In this document: piece after piece, positions 35,888 to 45,266 of the stretch
Layout of the letters: every line of letters starts with the position of its first letter
Numbering within the stretch: the first letter of the stretch is position 1
Source: Flavobacteriales bacterium
GTDB taxonomy: Bacteria > Bacteroidota > Bacteroidia > Flavobacteriales_F > PHOS-HE28
Length of the DNA stretch: 64,000 nt
Assembly: GCA_016721825.1 (NCBI GenBank)
Contig: JADKHI010000001.1
Coordinates: forward strand, 1,240,001 to 1,304,000
Direction: 5' to 3'
Position numbers and translations under genes: made by a program
The notes under the pieces: generated by a model
What the model was told of the DNA's origin: nothing
The model's input: the letters and a program-made list of their open reading frames with translations, nothing else
The model's database searches: none

Positions 35888-36286
35888 ATGACCCGTGCCC
35901 TCCTGTTCGTCCTGCTTTCCGCATTGGTCCTCTTCTCCTGCGAACAGGAGAACGACAACGAGCCGAAGCGGAGTCCTTCCATCACCTACCGCACCGACAG
36001 TGGGTACACCTATACGGACGACACCGTTGGCCTGGGTGACACCGTGCGCATTGGCGTGACCATGCAGAAGGGCTCGGACGACATCGCGGCCTTCATGGTC
36101 CGTGTGGCCTACGATGGCCAAAGCGTCTACGAGCAACGTGACAGCATCGTCGTGGGTGCCGAGACCTTTTCCTTCGAGAAGCTGATCGTGACCCGGAACC
36201 AGCCGGGCTCGGAGAAATGGATGTTCGGCGTTGAAGAGATCGACGGGGACGCCTACTTCCGCCCCATCACGCTCACCGTTCAGTGA
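35888..36286 (+). CDS. Small lipoprotein of unknown function
   Basis: A 132-aa lipoprotein: MTRALLFVLLSALVLFSCEQ has a lipobox (LFSC) with the lipidated Cys at residue 18. The mature part is acidic and beta-rich (DTVGLGDTVRIGVTMQKG, DDIAAFMVRVAYDG, GSEKWMFGVEEIDGD), the size and pattern of a single Ig-like domain. No family is recognised. It is separated from aspS by 51 nt containing a candidate aspS promoter. Confidence 0.75.
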   Translation: MTRALLFVLLSALVLFSCEQENDNEPKRSPSITYRTDSGYTYTDDTVGLGDTVRIGVTMQKGSDDIAAFMVRVAYDGQSVYEQRDSIVVGAETFSFEKLIVTRNQPGSEKWMFGVEEIDGDAYFRPITLTVQ

Positions 36287-36309
36287 GCCACCGGTCCCGC
36301 GCCTTCGGA

Positions 36310-36317
36310 TAACTTCG
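36310..36317 (+). promoter_or_regulatory. -7-like element (TAACTTCG) for aspS
   Basis: TAnnTTyG match 20 nt upstream of the aspS ATG, in the short gap after the lipoprotein gene. Confidence 0.45.
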
Positions 36318-36337
36318 CGTCCTTCTTACGCACCCGC

Positions 36338-38083
36338 ATGTTCCGTACGCACACCTGTGGCGAACTCCGCCTTACTGACGTTGGCCGCACCGTGACCCTG
36401 GCCGGCTGGGTCCAACGCACCCGCGACCTGGGCGGTATGACCTTCGTGGACCTGCGCGACCGCTACGGCATCACCCAACTCACCTTCAATGCGGACAGCG
36501 ACGCTGCACTGCTCGCCACGGCCCACTCCCTCGGTCGCGAGTTCGTGGTGCAGGTGACCGGCACCGTGGTGGAACGCGAAAGCAAGAACAAGAACGTGCC
36601 CACCGGCGATGTGGAGATCATCGCCACGGCACTGAAGGTGTTGAACGGTGCCAAGACGCCGCCCTTCACCATTGAAGAGGACACCGACGGCGGCGAGGAG
36701 CTTCGTGCCAAGTACCGCTACCTGGACCTGCGCCGCGCCAACGTGCGAAAGGGCTTGGAGCTACGCCACCGCATGGCGATCGAGGTGCGGAACTACCTCA
36801 GCGCGCAGCACTTCCTGGAGGTGGAAACACCAGTGCTGATCAAGAGCACGCCGGAAGGGGCCCGCGACTTCGTGGTGCCCAGCCGCATGAACCAGGGCGA
36901 CTTCTACGCCTTGCCGCAGAGCCCCCAGACCTTCAAGCAGTTGCTGATGGTGGCCGGCTTCGACCGCTACTTCCAGATCGTGAAGTGCTTCCGCGACGAG
37001 GACCTGCGCGCCGATCGCCAGCCCGAGTTCACGCAGATCGATTGCGAAATGGCCTTCGTGGAACAGGACGACATCCTGAACACCTTCGAGGGCATGGCCA
37101 AGCACCTCTTCAAGGCGATCCTGGGCGAGGAGTTCCATGAGCCCTTCCTGCGGATGCCCTTTGAGGATGCCATGCGCGACTATGGCTGCGACAAGCCCGA
37201 CCTGCGCTTCGGCATGAAGTTCCACGAGCTCAATGCGCTCACGCAAGGCAAAGGTTTCAAGGTCTTCGACGACGCGGAACTCGTGGTCGGCATCAACGTG
37301 GAAGGTTGCGCAGCTTGGAGCCGCAAGCAGACCGATGCGCTTATCGACTTCGTGAAACGCCCGCAGATCGGCGCTACCGGCATCGTGTTCCTGAAGTGGA
37401 CAGAGGAAGGATTGAAGAGCACGGTCGACAAGTTCTTCACCCCCGAACAGCTGGCCACATGGGCCGCACACTTCGGCATGAAACAAGGCGATCTGCTCTG
37501 CATCATGGCCGGCAAGGCGGACAAGGTGCGCAAGCAACTGAACGAATTGCGCCTGCACCTCGGCGACACGCTGGGCCTACGCGACCCGAAGGTCTTCAAA
37601 CCGCTGTGGGTCGTCGATTTCCCATTGCTCGAACAGGATGAGGAGAGCGGTCGCTGGCACGCCATGCACCACCCCTTCACCGCACCGAAACCCGAGGACG
37701 CCCACAAGCTGGAGAGCGAACCCGGCAGCGTGAAGGCGAACGCGTACGACCTGGTGATCAACGGCACCGAGATCGGCGGCGGCAGCATCCGCATCCACGA
37801 CCGCGCCATGCAGGAGGCCATGTTCCGTGTGCTCGGTTTCACCGATGAGGACGCCCGTTACAAGTTCGGCTTCCTCATGGACGCCTTCGAGTTCGGCGCT
37901 CCGCCCCACGGTGGTGCGGCCTTCGGTTTCGATCGGTGGGTGAGCATGTTCGGCGGCCGCAGTGACATCCGCGAGTTCATCGCGTTCCCTAAGAACAACG
38001 CCGGCCGCGACGTGATGATCGACGCGCCGAGCCGCATCGACGACATCCAGTTGAACGAGCTGGGGATCGCGGTGAAGGGCTGA
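36338..38083 (+). CDS. aspS: Aspartate--tRNA ligase
   Basis: A 581-aa class IIb aminoacyl-tRNA synthetase charging tRNA-Asp (or Asp and Asn if nondiscriminating, which cannot be decided here). It has the N-terminal OB-fold anticodon-binding domain (MFRTHTCGELRLTDVGRTVT), motif 2 (CFRDEDLRADRQPEFTQIDC), a bacterial GAD insertion (about 295-410) and motif 3 (GAPPHGGAAFGFDRWVSMF). Length and order match bacterial AspRS. It converges with the M48 peptidase gene, with only 2 nt between the stop codons. Confidence 0.96.
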   Translation: MFRTHTCGELRLTDVGRTVTLAGWVQRTRDLGGMTFVDLRDRYGITQLTFNADSDAALLATAHSLGREFVVQVTGTVVERESKNKNVPTGDVEIIATALKVLNGAKTPPFTIEEDTDGGEELRAKYRYLDLRRANVRKGLELRHRMAIEVRNYLSAQHFLEVETPVLIKSTPEGARDFVVPSRMNQGDFYALPQSPQTFKQLLMVAGFDRYFQIVKCFRDEDLRADRQPEFTQIDCEMAFVEQDDILNTFEGMAKHLFKAILGEEFHEPFLRMPFEDAMRDYGCDKPDLRFGMKFHELNALTQGKGFKVFDDAELVVGINVEGCAAWSRKQTDALIDFVKRPQIGATGIVFLKWTEEGLKSTVDKFFTPEQLATWAAHFGMKQGDLLCIMAGKADKVRKQLNELRLHLGDTLGLRDPKVFKPLWVVDFPLLEQDEESGRWHAMHHPFTAPKPEDAHKLESEPGSVKANAYDLVINGTEIGGGSIRIHDRAMQEAMFRVLGFTDEDARYKFGFLMDAFEFGAPPHGGAAFGFDRWVSMFGGRSDIREFIAFPKNNAGRDVMIDAPSRIDDIQLNELGIAVKG

Positions 38084-38085
38084 TC

Positions 38086-39162
38086 CTACTTCGGTTGCTT
38101 CAATGCTTCGAACAAGCGTTCAAGCTCCACATCCTTTGAAGGCGTGTGGCCGAGCGCTTTCGCTTTCTCCTCAGCTGACGCGATGCGCTCGGTGGTAAGC
38201 GGGTGTGAGCTCAGGAACGACAGTCCTTCCGGCATATCCTTCGCTTCACGTTCGAGCAAACGCAAGAGCGCTAGCATGCCTTGGGGGTCGACACCCTCAG
38301 CTGCCATGTGTTCCATGCCTACGGCATCAGCTTCGCTCTCCAGGCCACGACCATAGGCCAGGCCCCGCAGGTTGTCGGCATGCTCCGCAACAAGCGTCGC
38401 CAGGGTACCAACGTCGCCGATGATCAGCGAGAGGAACACTGCCCCGGACAGTTCGCGCATGATGCTGCGTGTGCTGTGGCGAAGCTGCACGTGCGTGCCC
38501 TCGTGCGCCAGCAAGCCCGCAAGTTCACCTGGCTCTTTCATGCGGTCCAGAATGCCCGTATACACCACGATGTGCCCACCGGGCAACGCGAAGGCGTTCA
38601 CCTGATCATCCACGGCAACATGGTATTTCAGCGTGAAATCCGGTGCCAGCTGAAGCCGGTCGCCGAAGCGTTGAAGCGCTGCACTTCGCGCCGTGTCAAG
38701 TTTCAGGGTCGGGGCCATGGATGTCCAGTAGGCCTCCCCGATGCGGCGGTCCGCATCCACTGGCAACAAGGTGGCCATCCATCCCGCCAGCAAGGGCAAT
38801 AACCAGATGTATGCCGCGATCCCCACAGCGGCCAGTGAGAGCAGGAATAGGACCGGTCGACTGAAGAGCAGAGGCACTGTGGCGTCGGCCTTGCGGTGCT
38901 TGGCGGTGCGCTGGAAATGCTCCTGGAACTGTCGCTTCGCCAGGTCATCGGTGATGATCACGACCTGTGGTGGCGTACCGAAGCTCAAGCGCAGGGAACC
39001 ACCTGTGGCCTCCCAACTGAAGCGCGGGTCCTTGATGAGCCAGCTGTTCCGCACACTTTCATGTTCCACCTCCAACAGCTCCATGGAGATCCATTGAACG
39101 CGGGCCTCCTTGGGCAGGGAGGAAAGGCCATCGTAGAAGGTGACGGTGATCGGGCCGGTCAT
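38086..39162 (-). CDS. M48-family membrane metallopeptidase
   Basis: A 358-aa zinc protease. The N-terminal 95 residues resemble a small domain of unassigned type found before M48 in Bacteroidota. A hydrophobic stretch (about 101-131) probably inserts into the membrane. The M48 catalytic part carries HEGTH (220-224) and the third ligand in ESEADAVGM (Glu275 or Glu277), with NAFALPGGHIVVYTGILD preceding. This resembles BepA/Oma1-type proteases involved in envelope quality control. The start at 39162 (MTGPITVTFY) is preferred over one six codons upstream. It is divergent from a four-helix membrane protein. Confidence 0.9.
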   Translation of the reverse strand: MTGPITVTFYDGLSSLPKEARVQWISMELLEVEHESVRNSWLIKDPRFSWEATGGSLRLSFGTPPQVVIITDDLAKRQFQEHFQRTAKHRKADATVPLLFSRPVLFLLSLAAVGIAAYIWLLPLLAGWMATLLPVDADRRIGEAYWTSMAPTLKLDTARSAALQRFGDRLQLAPDFTLKYHVAVDDQVNAFALPGGHIVVYTGILDRMKEPGELAGLLAHEGTHVQLRHSTRSIMRELSGAVFLSLIIGDVGTLATLVAEHADNLRGLAYGRGLESEADAVGMEHMAAEGVDPQGMLALLRLLEREAKDMPEGLSFLSSHPLTTERIASAEEKAKALGHTPSKDVELERLFEALKQPK

Positions 39163-39241
39163 GGGAAGTTCTTGGTGCAAAGCTGCGGAACACGATCTTT
39201 CGGGGGCGGCTTCCGGTCACTCCCCCCTGCCGTTCATCCGC

Positions 39242-39688
39242 ATGACGACCACGGACCCGATCGAATTCAGGCGCTCCCTCACCATCTTGCATGGCGCCCT
39301 GTGCCTCGGCTGTGCGGTGTTCATGGGTGCGCTGGCCTTCCTGTGGAGCGAAGGGACGATACCCATGGGCCAGGGAGAACTTGCGTTCCTGCCGAATGTT
39401 GGGCTGGCCGCCGCGGTTGTGCTGCCCACGCTGGCCATCCTACTGTTCCGCCAGCGGATCCGTGCGCTACCGGTGGGCGCTCCCTTCTCTGAACTCGCCA
39501 CCGGCATACGAGCGGCTTGCATTCTTCACTGGGCCTTGATCGAAGGTGCCCTGTTCGTCAACTTGGTGGTCTTCATGCTCACCGCAATGCTCCCGGCTGC
39601 CGGCCTGGCCGTCGTGCTCCTGTTGTTGTTGATCCTCCGCGCCCCCTCGGAAAAACGGATCCAACGCTGGCTAACGGGTACGGCCTGA
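39242..39688 (+). CDS. Four-helix integral membrane protein of unknown function
   Basis: A 148-aa membrane protein with four predicted transmembrane segments (ILHGALCLGCAVFMGALAFL, LPNVGLAAAVVLPTLAILLF, ALIEGALFVNLVVFMLTAML, AGLAVVLLLLLILRAP) and a basic C-terminus (SEKRIQRWLTG). The ATG at 39242 is chosen so that the gene does not overlap the divergent M48 gene. No family is recognised. The MtfA-like gene follows 4 nt after the stop, so both are probably in one transcript. Confidence 0.75.
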   Translation: MTTTDPIEFRRSLTILHGALCLGCAVFMGALAFLWSEGTIPMGQGELAFLPNVGLAAAVVLPTLAILLFRQRIRALPVGAPFSELATGIRAACILHWALIEGALFVNLVVFMLTAMLPAAGLAVVLLLLLILRAPSEKRIQRWLTGTA

Positions 39689-39692
39689 TGCG

Positions 39693-40460
39693 ATGGAGGA
39701 TATCCTTTTCCTGCTCATCGGCATCCTTCTGATCGGGGTCTTCACCGTGCTGGGCGGTGTATGGTCAGGGAAGAAGCGCTTTCTCGGTGCCGACCAGCAA
39801 GCCGTCGTGCTCAAGTACTTCCCCTTCCATGCCAGCCTTCCACCGCAGGAACGGGAACGCTTCGAGCGGGTGACGGGGCGCTTCCTTCAGGACAAGGAAT
39901 GGCAGGGCGCAGGTATCGAGATCAAGGAGGAGATGAAGGTGATGATCAGCGCTTGTGCCGCACAGTTGCTGCATGGATTCGATGAGCGGATCACCCTGAC
40001 CCATTTCGACCGCATCATCGTTTTCCCCGATGCCTTTCATGGGCATCGGAAGGACCGCTACCACCAAGGTGAGGTGAATCCGCGCGCCGGGGTCATCAAG
40101 ATCTCTTGGGCGCACTTCCTGCAGGGCTACACCCTCTCCGGTGATGCCCACAACGTGGGGCTGCACGAAATGGCGCATGCCCTCTGGTTCGAGGACTTCA
40201 TCCCCAACAGGGAGGACGGCTTTCTCGATCTGACACTGCTGCAGGACTGGAAGATCCTTGGCGACCAGGAGATGGCGGCCATCCGGGCCGGTAAGCCCAG
40301 CCTGCTGCGGAACTATGCGGCCACCAACCAGGAGGAGTTCTTCGCTGTGGCGGTGGAGTACTTCTTCGAGCGTTCCGTGGCGTTCAAGGCTGAATTACCG
40401 GAGCTCTATGCCGTGCTGAGCGGCTTGTTGAAGCAGGACCCGTTGGCCTCTCGGGCTTGA
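39693..40460 (+). CDS. M90 (MtfA-like) zinc-dependent peptidase
   Basis: A 255-aa protein with one N-terminal transmembrane helix (about 4-23) and an M90 domain: HEMAHALWFEDF with HEMAH at 158-162, and the downstream EEFFAVAVEYFF whose Glu is the expected third zinc ligand. The segment DRIIVFPDAFHG is also typical. In enterobacteria MtfA interacts with Mlc and affects glucose PTS expression; no such partner is apparent here, so only the peptidase family is assigned. The membrane anchor distinguishes it from soluble MtfA. Confidence 0.88.
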   Translation: MEDILFLLIGILLIGVFTVLGGVWSGKKRFLGADQQAVVLKYFPFHASLPPQERERFERVTGRFLQDKEWQGAGIEIKEEMKVMISACAAQLLHGFDERITLTHFDRIIVFPDAFHGHRKDRYHQGEVNPRAGVIKISWAHFLQGYTLSGDAHNVGLHEMAHALWFEDFIPNREDGFLDLTLLQDWKILGDQEMAAIRAGKPSLLRNYAATNQEEFFAVAVEYFFERSVAFKAELPELYAVLSGLLKQDPLASRA

Positions 40461-40510
40461 AAGGCCCTCGGATGAACTTCCTCCCCTGATCGGTCAAGGT
40501 CCTGAATGTC

Positions 40511-40534
40511 GAAGCCCCGCTTCCGCGGGGCTTC
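40511..40534. terminator. Bidirectional terminator between the M90 gene and tRNA-Gln
   Basis: A perfect 10-bp GC-rich stem (GAAGCCCCGC at 40511-40520 with 40525-40534) and a 4-nt loop. It begins 50 nt after the M90 stop and lies 7 nt beyond the 3' end of the tRNA on the other strand. Confidence 0.8.
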
Positions 40535-40541
40535 GTTCACT

Positions 40542-40617
40542 TGGTTGACCGACTAGGGCTCGAACCTAGACTCTTCTGAACCAAAATCAGACGTGTTGCC
40601 AGTTACACCATCGGTCA
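40542..40617 (-). tRNA. tRNA-Gln (anticodon UUG)
   Basis: The minus strand folds as a cloverleaf: 7-bp acceptor stem TGACCGA/TCGGTCA, an anticodon stem TCTGA/TCAGA around loop TTTTGGT with anticodon TTG (bases 40584-40582), and a T-arm CTAGG-TTCGAGC-CCTAG. The discriminator A and a genomically encoded CCA occupy 40545-40542, giving 76 nt. A terminator follows immediately. Confidence 0.95.
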
Positions 40618-40689
40618 TCAACTGCATTCGCCCTGCTACCGGGGCTTTGGATGCCGGTCCACGGGGGTCTGGCTTCCGAAATGCGGGGG

Positions 40690-40697
40690 CAAAAATA
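40690..40697 (-). promoter_or_regulatory. -7 element (TATTTTTG) for tRNA-Gln
   Basis: Exact TAnnTTTG match on the minus strand, 72 nt upstream of the mature tRNA 5' end, implying a 5' leader removed by RNase P. The rest of the 40461-40836 gap holds only the terminator, the tRNA and the DUF2723 promoter. Confidence 0.4.
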
Positions 40698-40747
40698 GAA
40701 AGATCCGCTGTTCCTCGACATCGTCCTGCACGGATACGACTTTCGGG

Positions 40748-40755
40748 TAATTTCG
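40748..40755 (+). promoter_or_regulatory. -7-like element (TAATTTCG) for the DUF2723 gene
   Basis: TAnnTTyG match 81 nt upstream of the ATG, divergent from the tRNA-Gln promoter. Confidence 0.4.
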
Positions 40756-40836
40756 TCGCCTTAACGCCAGCCGGAAGCAATCCGACGGATCCAGGCCCCG
40801 GCGCCACCAACGAACGCTTCCCCCCGACAGACCCCT

Positions 40837-43800
40837 ATGGACTTCAAGAAGCTCAACATTGCCACCGGATGGACGGTTTTCCTGGTGGCCGCCTGGACGT
40901 ACATCTCCACCATTGAGCCCACTGCCAGCTTCTGGGATTGCGGCGAGTTCATCGCCACGGCATACAAGCTGCAAGTGGGTCACCCTCCTGGAGCCCCCCT
41001 GTTCATGATCCTGGGCCGCATCGCCAGCGCGTTCGTGAGCGTAGAGAACGTGCCCGTGGCCATCAACATCCTCAGCGCCCTTTGCAGCGCCTTCACCATC
41101 CTGTTCCTTTTCTGGAGCATCACCCACATGGCCCGCAAGCTGGCCCTGCGCGATGGTGGCGAGCTCACCACCGGTCAGCTGATCGCCGTGCTCGGCAGCG
41201 GCATCGTGGGTTCGTTGGCCTACACCTGGAGCGACAGCTTCTGGTTCAGTGCCGTGGAAGGTGAGGTGTACAGCATGTCCTCGTTCTTCACCGCCGTCAC
41301 ATTCTGGGCGATCCTGAAGTGGGAGAGCGAGGCCGACGAGGCTCACAACACGCGCTGGCTTATCCTGATCTGCTACCTGCTCGGCTTGGGCATCGGTGTG
41401 CAGCTGCTGGCCCTGCTCTGCATTCCTCCCATCGCCCTGGTCTACTACTTCAAGAAGTTCAAGACCACCCCGAAGGGTGTGATCTATGCCTTGGTGATCA
41501 GCGCCTTGATCCTCGGCACCATCCAGAGCATCATCATTCCCGGCGTGGCCAAGGTGGGCTGCTGGTTCGAACTGCTCTTTGTGAACGATTTCGGCCTGCC
41601 CTTCAACACGGGCAATCTGGTGGGCGGCATCCTCTTCATCGGCGCCATGGTCTATGGCCTGATGTGGAGCCAACGCAAGGGCAAGGCGATCTTCAACACG
41701 ATCATCCTCGGCGTGGGCGTGATCCTCGTGGGCTACAGCACCTACGCGATGACGGTGATCCGCAGCCAGGCGAACCCGCCCATCGATGAGAACAACCCGG
41801 AGAACGTCTTCAACCTGGTGAGCTACCTGAACCGCGAGCAGTACGGCGACCGCCCTCTGCTGATGGGTCAGTTCTGGGATTCGCCCATGGCCGACGAGCG
41901 TGGCGATGGATCCCCGGTGTACACTGCGACCTTCCAGGCCCAGAAGAACGGTCGCACGGTGAAGACCTTCTACGACAGCTGGAGCGCCCAACACTACATG
42001 GAGGCGAACCCTGGGCTCTCCCTCGAGCATTCGTACGTGATGACCGATGCCCGCAAAGGCACCGAACCCATCTACGAGCCGGGCTTCACCATGGCGTTCC
42101 CGCGCATGTACAGCTCCCAGGCCAGCCACAAGGAGGAGTACAAGCGCTGGAGCGGCTTCAAGGGCACGCCCATTCGCACCACGGACCGCGAAGGCAAGCC
42201 CACCATCATCTACAAGCCCACCATGGGCGAGAACGTCCAGTTCTTCCTCGACTACCAGGTGAACTGGATGTACTGGCGCTACTTCATGTGGAACTTCGCC
42301 GGTCGCCAGAACGACATCCAGGGCCACGGCAACATCATCGAGGGCAACTGGCTCAGCGGAGTGAAGGCCATCGACGCGCAGCGCTTGGGTAACCAGGACC
42401 AGCTGCCCCCGAGCATGACGGCGAACAAGGGCTTCAACAAGATGTTCCTGCTGCCCCTGCTGCTGGGCATGGTCGGCTTCGTGTACCAGCTGGTGCGCCA
42501 CCTGCGCGACTGGACCGTGGTGATGCTGCTGTTCTTCTTCACAGGCATGGCCATCGTGATCTACCTGAACCAGCACCCCCTGCAACCCCGTGAACGGGAC
42601 TATGCCTATGTGGGCTCCTTCTATGCCTTTGCGATATGGATCGGCCTTGGGGTCTTCGCCATCTTCGAGGCTGCGCGATCCATCACTCAACGCGACCTGT
42701 TGATCGGCATTGGTGCCACCCTCGGTGTCGGCGTTCTAAGGTTCGCGGTGGAAGCCATTTCCGACAATGACCACGGGGTATCCTATTCCCTGTTCTACAT
42801 GGCCATCATCGCAGGAGCTGTGCTCGGCCTGATGCACCTGCTGGGACGTGTGATGCGCAATGAGAGCGTACATGCCACGCTGGCCACCTTGATCGGCCTG
42901 GTGGTGCCCGTGGTGATGCTGCGCGCCGCCTGGAACGACCACGACCGCAGCCACCGAACCCCCGCCCGCGATCTGGCCGCCGACTACCTGGAGAGCTGTG
43001 CGCCCAATGCCATCCTGTTCACCAACGGCGATAACGACACCTTCCCATTGTGGTACGCCCAGGAGGTGCAGGGCATTCGTACCGACGTGCGCGTGGTGAA
43101 CCTGAGCCTGCTGAACACCGACTGGTACATCGACCAGATGCGCCGCAAGGCCTACGAGAGCGACCCCGTTCCCTTCGCCATGGCGCCCGAGAAGTACCGC
43201 CAAGGCACACGCGATGTGGTGGCCCTGCTGCCCCGCGACAAGAACAGTGGCTACATGGACCTGAAGAAGGCCATGGCCTACGCCACGGACGACCGCAACA
43301 TGCAACCGTTGTTCTCGCGTTCCCAGAAAGACGCCTTCATCCCTGCGGACAAGTTCCGCATCGCGGTGGACAGCGCCTTCGTGTTCGGCCCGAAGGGCAT
43401 GCTTACGGTGAAGGACACCGCAGGCTGGGTGCCCGAGGTGAAATGGCAGATCCGCAAGCAGATCGTGATGAAGAACCACTTCCTGCTGCTGGACCTGCTG
43501 GCCAACAACGACTGGAAGCGGCCCATCTACTTCGCTGTGACCACCGGCCCCGACAGCTACATCAACCTGCAGAACTACTTCCGCCTGGAAGGCCTCACCT
43601 ACCGCCTTGTGCCTTCATTCTCCAAGCAGCAGAACCCCAATTCCTACGGCTCTGTAGCCACGGATGTCATGTTCGACAACGTGATGAACAAGTTCAAGTG
43701 GGGCAACATGGACAGCAAGGAGGACATCTACTTGGATGAGAACATCCTGCGGATGACCACCAACCTGCGCCTGCAACTGGCCACACTGGCCGATGCATTG

Positions 43801-44214
43801 GCCGAAGAGGGGCGCAAGGCGGATGGCAAGAAGGTGCTTGACCTCTGCCTGGAGCGCATGCCTGAACGAAATGTGCCCTACGACCGTATCATGCTCCCTG
43901 TGATCGAGGCCTACTACCGCGTGGACGATAAGACAACGGCCAGCAAGTTGACCGAACGGTTGTTCCAGATCATGGACGAGAACATGAACTACTACCTCAG
44001 CCTGGAGCCCGGCTACGCGGACAAGATCTCACAGGAGCTTGACATTACGCACGCCGTGATGGGCCGCCTGGCCTCCAGCATTCAACGCTACGACGCGACG
44101 AACCCGCTGGCCGCGGACCTGAAGAAACGCATGGAGGAGGTGGACGCGCGCTACAGCGCCCTGCTTGAGGCCATCGACATGGAAGGCCGGAAGACGGTGA
44201 AGATGAGCTTTTGA
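40837..44214 (+). CDS. DUF2723 integral membrane protein (predicted glycosyltransferase, PMT-like)
   Basis: A 1125-aa inner-membrane protein. The N-terminal half has about ten or more transmembrane helices and the DUF2723 signature: TIEPTASFWDCGEFIATAYK (about 26-45) and VGHPPGAPLFMILGRI. The acidic FWDCGE corresponds to the Asp-Glu region of GT-C enzymes such as protein O-mannosyltransferases. The large soluble parts (about 310-520 and 700-1125) are extracytoplasmic, including TNGDNDTFPLWYAQEVQGIR. Bacteroidota O-glycosylate many exported proteins, so a lipid-linked sugar transfer role is plausible but unproven. The stop overlaps the following deacetylase start as TGATG. Confidence 0.87.
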   Translation: MDFKKLNIATGWTVFLVAAWTYISTIEPTASFWDCGEFIATAYKLQVGHPPGAPLFMILGRIASAFVSVENVPVAINILSALCSAFTILFLFWSITHMARKLALRDGGELTTGQLIAVLGSGIVGSLAYTWSDSFWFSAVEGEVYSMSSFFTAVTFWAILKWESEADEAHNTRWLILICYLLGLGIGVQLLALLCIPPIALVYYFKKFKTTPKGVIYALVISALILGTIQSIIIPGVAKVGCWFELLFVNDFGLPFNTGNLVGGILFIGAMVYGLMWSQRKGKAIFNTIILGVGVILVGYSTYAMTVIRSQANPPIDENNPENVFNLVSYLNREQYGDRPLLMGQFWDSPMADERGDGSPVYTATFQAQKNGRTVKTFYDSWSAQHYMEANPGLSLEHSYVMTDARKGTEPIYEPGFTMAFPRMYSSQASHKEEYKRWSGFKGTPIRTTDREGKPTIIYKPTMGENVQFFLDYQVNWMYWRYFMWNFAGRQNDIQGHGNIIEGNWLSGVKAIDAQRLGNQDQLPPSMTANKGFNKMFLLPLLLGMVGFVYQLVRHLRDWTVVMLLFFFTGMAIVIYLNQHPLQPRERDYAYVGSFYAFAIWIGLGVFAIFEAARSITQRDLLIGIGATLGVGVLRFAVEAISDNDHGVSYSLFYMAIIAGAVLGLMHLLGRVMRNESVHATLATLIGLVVPVVMLRAAWNDHDRSHRTPARDLAADYLESCAPNAILFTNGDNDTFPLWYAQEVQGIRTDVRVVNLSLLNTDWYIDQMRRKAYESDPVPFAMAPEKYRQGTRDVVALLPRDKNSGYMDLKKAMAYATDDRNMQPLFSRSQKDAFIPADKFRIAVDSAFVFGPKGMLTVKDTAGWVPEVKWQIRKQIVMKNHFLLLDLLANNDWKRPIYFAVTTGPDSYINLQNYFRLEGLTYRLVPSFSKQQNPNSYGSVATDVMFDNVMNKFKWGNMDSKEDIYLDENILRMTTNLRLQLATLADALAEEGRKADGKKVLDLCLERMPERNVPYDRIMLPVIEAYYRVDDKTTASKLTERLFQIMDENMNYYLSLEPGYADKISQELDITHAVMGRLASSIQRYDATNPLAADLKKRMEEVDARYSALLEAIDMEGRKTVKMSF

Positions 44215-44849
44215 TGCGCCTACGTGTCGTCTCTCGCCTGCTTCCGCTGATCCAGCAATTGGATCGTCGTATGCTGTGGCGCGTGAATACCATGGAGAAG
44301 GTGCTGTACATCACCTTCGATGATGGGCCCATCCCGGAACTAACGCCGTGGGTGCTGGATACCTTGAAGGCGCACAATGCCAAAGCGACCTTCTTCTGCC
44401 TTGGCCGGAACGTACAGGCGCATCCCGAGCTGTTCGAACGGCTCAAGACCGAGGGGCATGCGGTGGGCAACCATACGTGGGACCACCCCAGTGGCTGGCG
44501 TTCGGACCGGGGTGCCTACTACCGAAGTGTGCTCCGCTGCCAAGAAGTGACCCGCACCGACCTGTTCCGACCACCGTATGGGCGCGCCACCAATGGCCAG
44601 ATCAACGCCCTGCGGAAGCGTTTCAAGCTGGTGATGTGGGATGTGCTCGCTGGCGATTTCGAGGAACGTATGACCGGCGAGGACTGCTTTGAGCTGGTGC
44701 GGGCCAAGGCACGGCCAGGGTCCATCATCGTGTTCCACGACAACTTCCTATCCGAGGTGCGCTTGCGGCATGCCCTACCCCGCGTGCTGAAGTACTTCTC
44801 CGAAAAGGGCTATCGCTTCGAGGCGTTGCCCGCGCGCACCGTCGACTGA
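44214..44849 (+). CDS. Polysaccharide deacetylase (NodB-homology, CE4-like)
   Basis: A 211-aa protein of the NodB/CE4 fold that removes N-acetyl groups from glycans. Motif 1 is TFDDGP (34-39), motif 2 GNHTWDHP (His87 and His91, metal ligands), motif 3 LFRPPYGRA, and a later IIVFHDN supplies the catalytic His region. No signal peptide is evident, so the location is uncertain. The start codon overlaps the DUF2723 stop by one base, indicating translational coupling and a joint role in envelope glycan synthesis. Its 3' end overlaps the convergent rhodanese gene by 40 bp. Confidence 0.9.
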   Translation: MRLRVVSRLLPLIQQLDRRMLWRVNTMEKVLYITFDDGPIPELTPWVLDTLKAHNAKATFFCLGRNVQAHPELFERLKTEGHAVGNHTWDHPSGWRSDRGAYYRSVLRCQEVTRTDLFRPPYGRATNGQINALRKRFKLVMWDVLAGDFEERMTGEDCFELVRAKARPGSIIVFHDNFLSEVRLRHALPRVLKYFSEKGYRFEALPARTVD

Positions 44850-45241
44850 CCTGCTTCAAGCCAGGCCGACATTCCACCGTCCAAGTCCCACACTTTCGTG
44901 AAGCCGAGGCCTTTCATGCGCGTCATGGTCTGGCGTGAACGGCCACCGGAAGCACAGTAGATGTAGATCGGTCCGTCCTTGTCCAGCTTCTTGATCCCGT
45001 CCATGAAGCCCGGTGCCGAATAGTCGAGCATCGTGGCCCCTTCAATGATGCCCTCCGCACATTCATCCGGTGTGCGTACGTCCAGCAAGAGCCCCTTGGA
45101 AGCGCTCTGCGCCTGCTTGAACTCCTTCACCGGAAGTGAACTGAAGGATGCACCGCTCTGTGCTTTCGTGGTGCAGCTGAAAAGCCCAGCGGTCATGAGC
45201 AACAGAAAGGTCAGGGAAAGATGGAGGTTACGATGCATCAT
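44810..45241 (-). CDS. Rhodanese-domain lipoprotein
   Basis: A 143-aa lipoprotein with lipobox LFSC (lipidated Cys23). The single rhodanese domain (about 40-135) has LLLDVRTPDECAEG, the active-site loop IYCASGGRSRQ with Cys96, and DLDGGMSAWLEAG. It may act as a periplasmic sulfurtransferase or persulfide/thiol handler; substrate unknown. A TACTTTCG element lies 25 nt upstream. The last 40 bp overlap the 3' end of the convergent deacetylase gene. Confidence 0.9.
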   Translation of the reverse strand: MMHRNLHLSLTFLLLMTAGLFSCTTKAQSGASFSSLPVKEFKQAQSASKGLLLDVRTPDECAEGIIEGATMLDYSAPGFMDGIKKLDKDGPIYIYCASGGRSRQTMTRMKGLGFTKVWDLDGGMSAWLEAGQSTVRAGNASKR

Positions 45242-45266
45242 GGGGACCGCCGCTTTTCGGCCAGAA

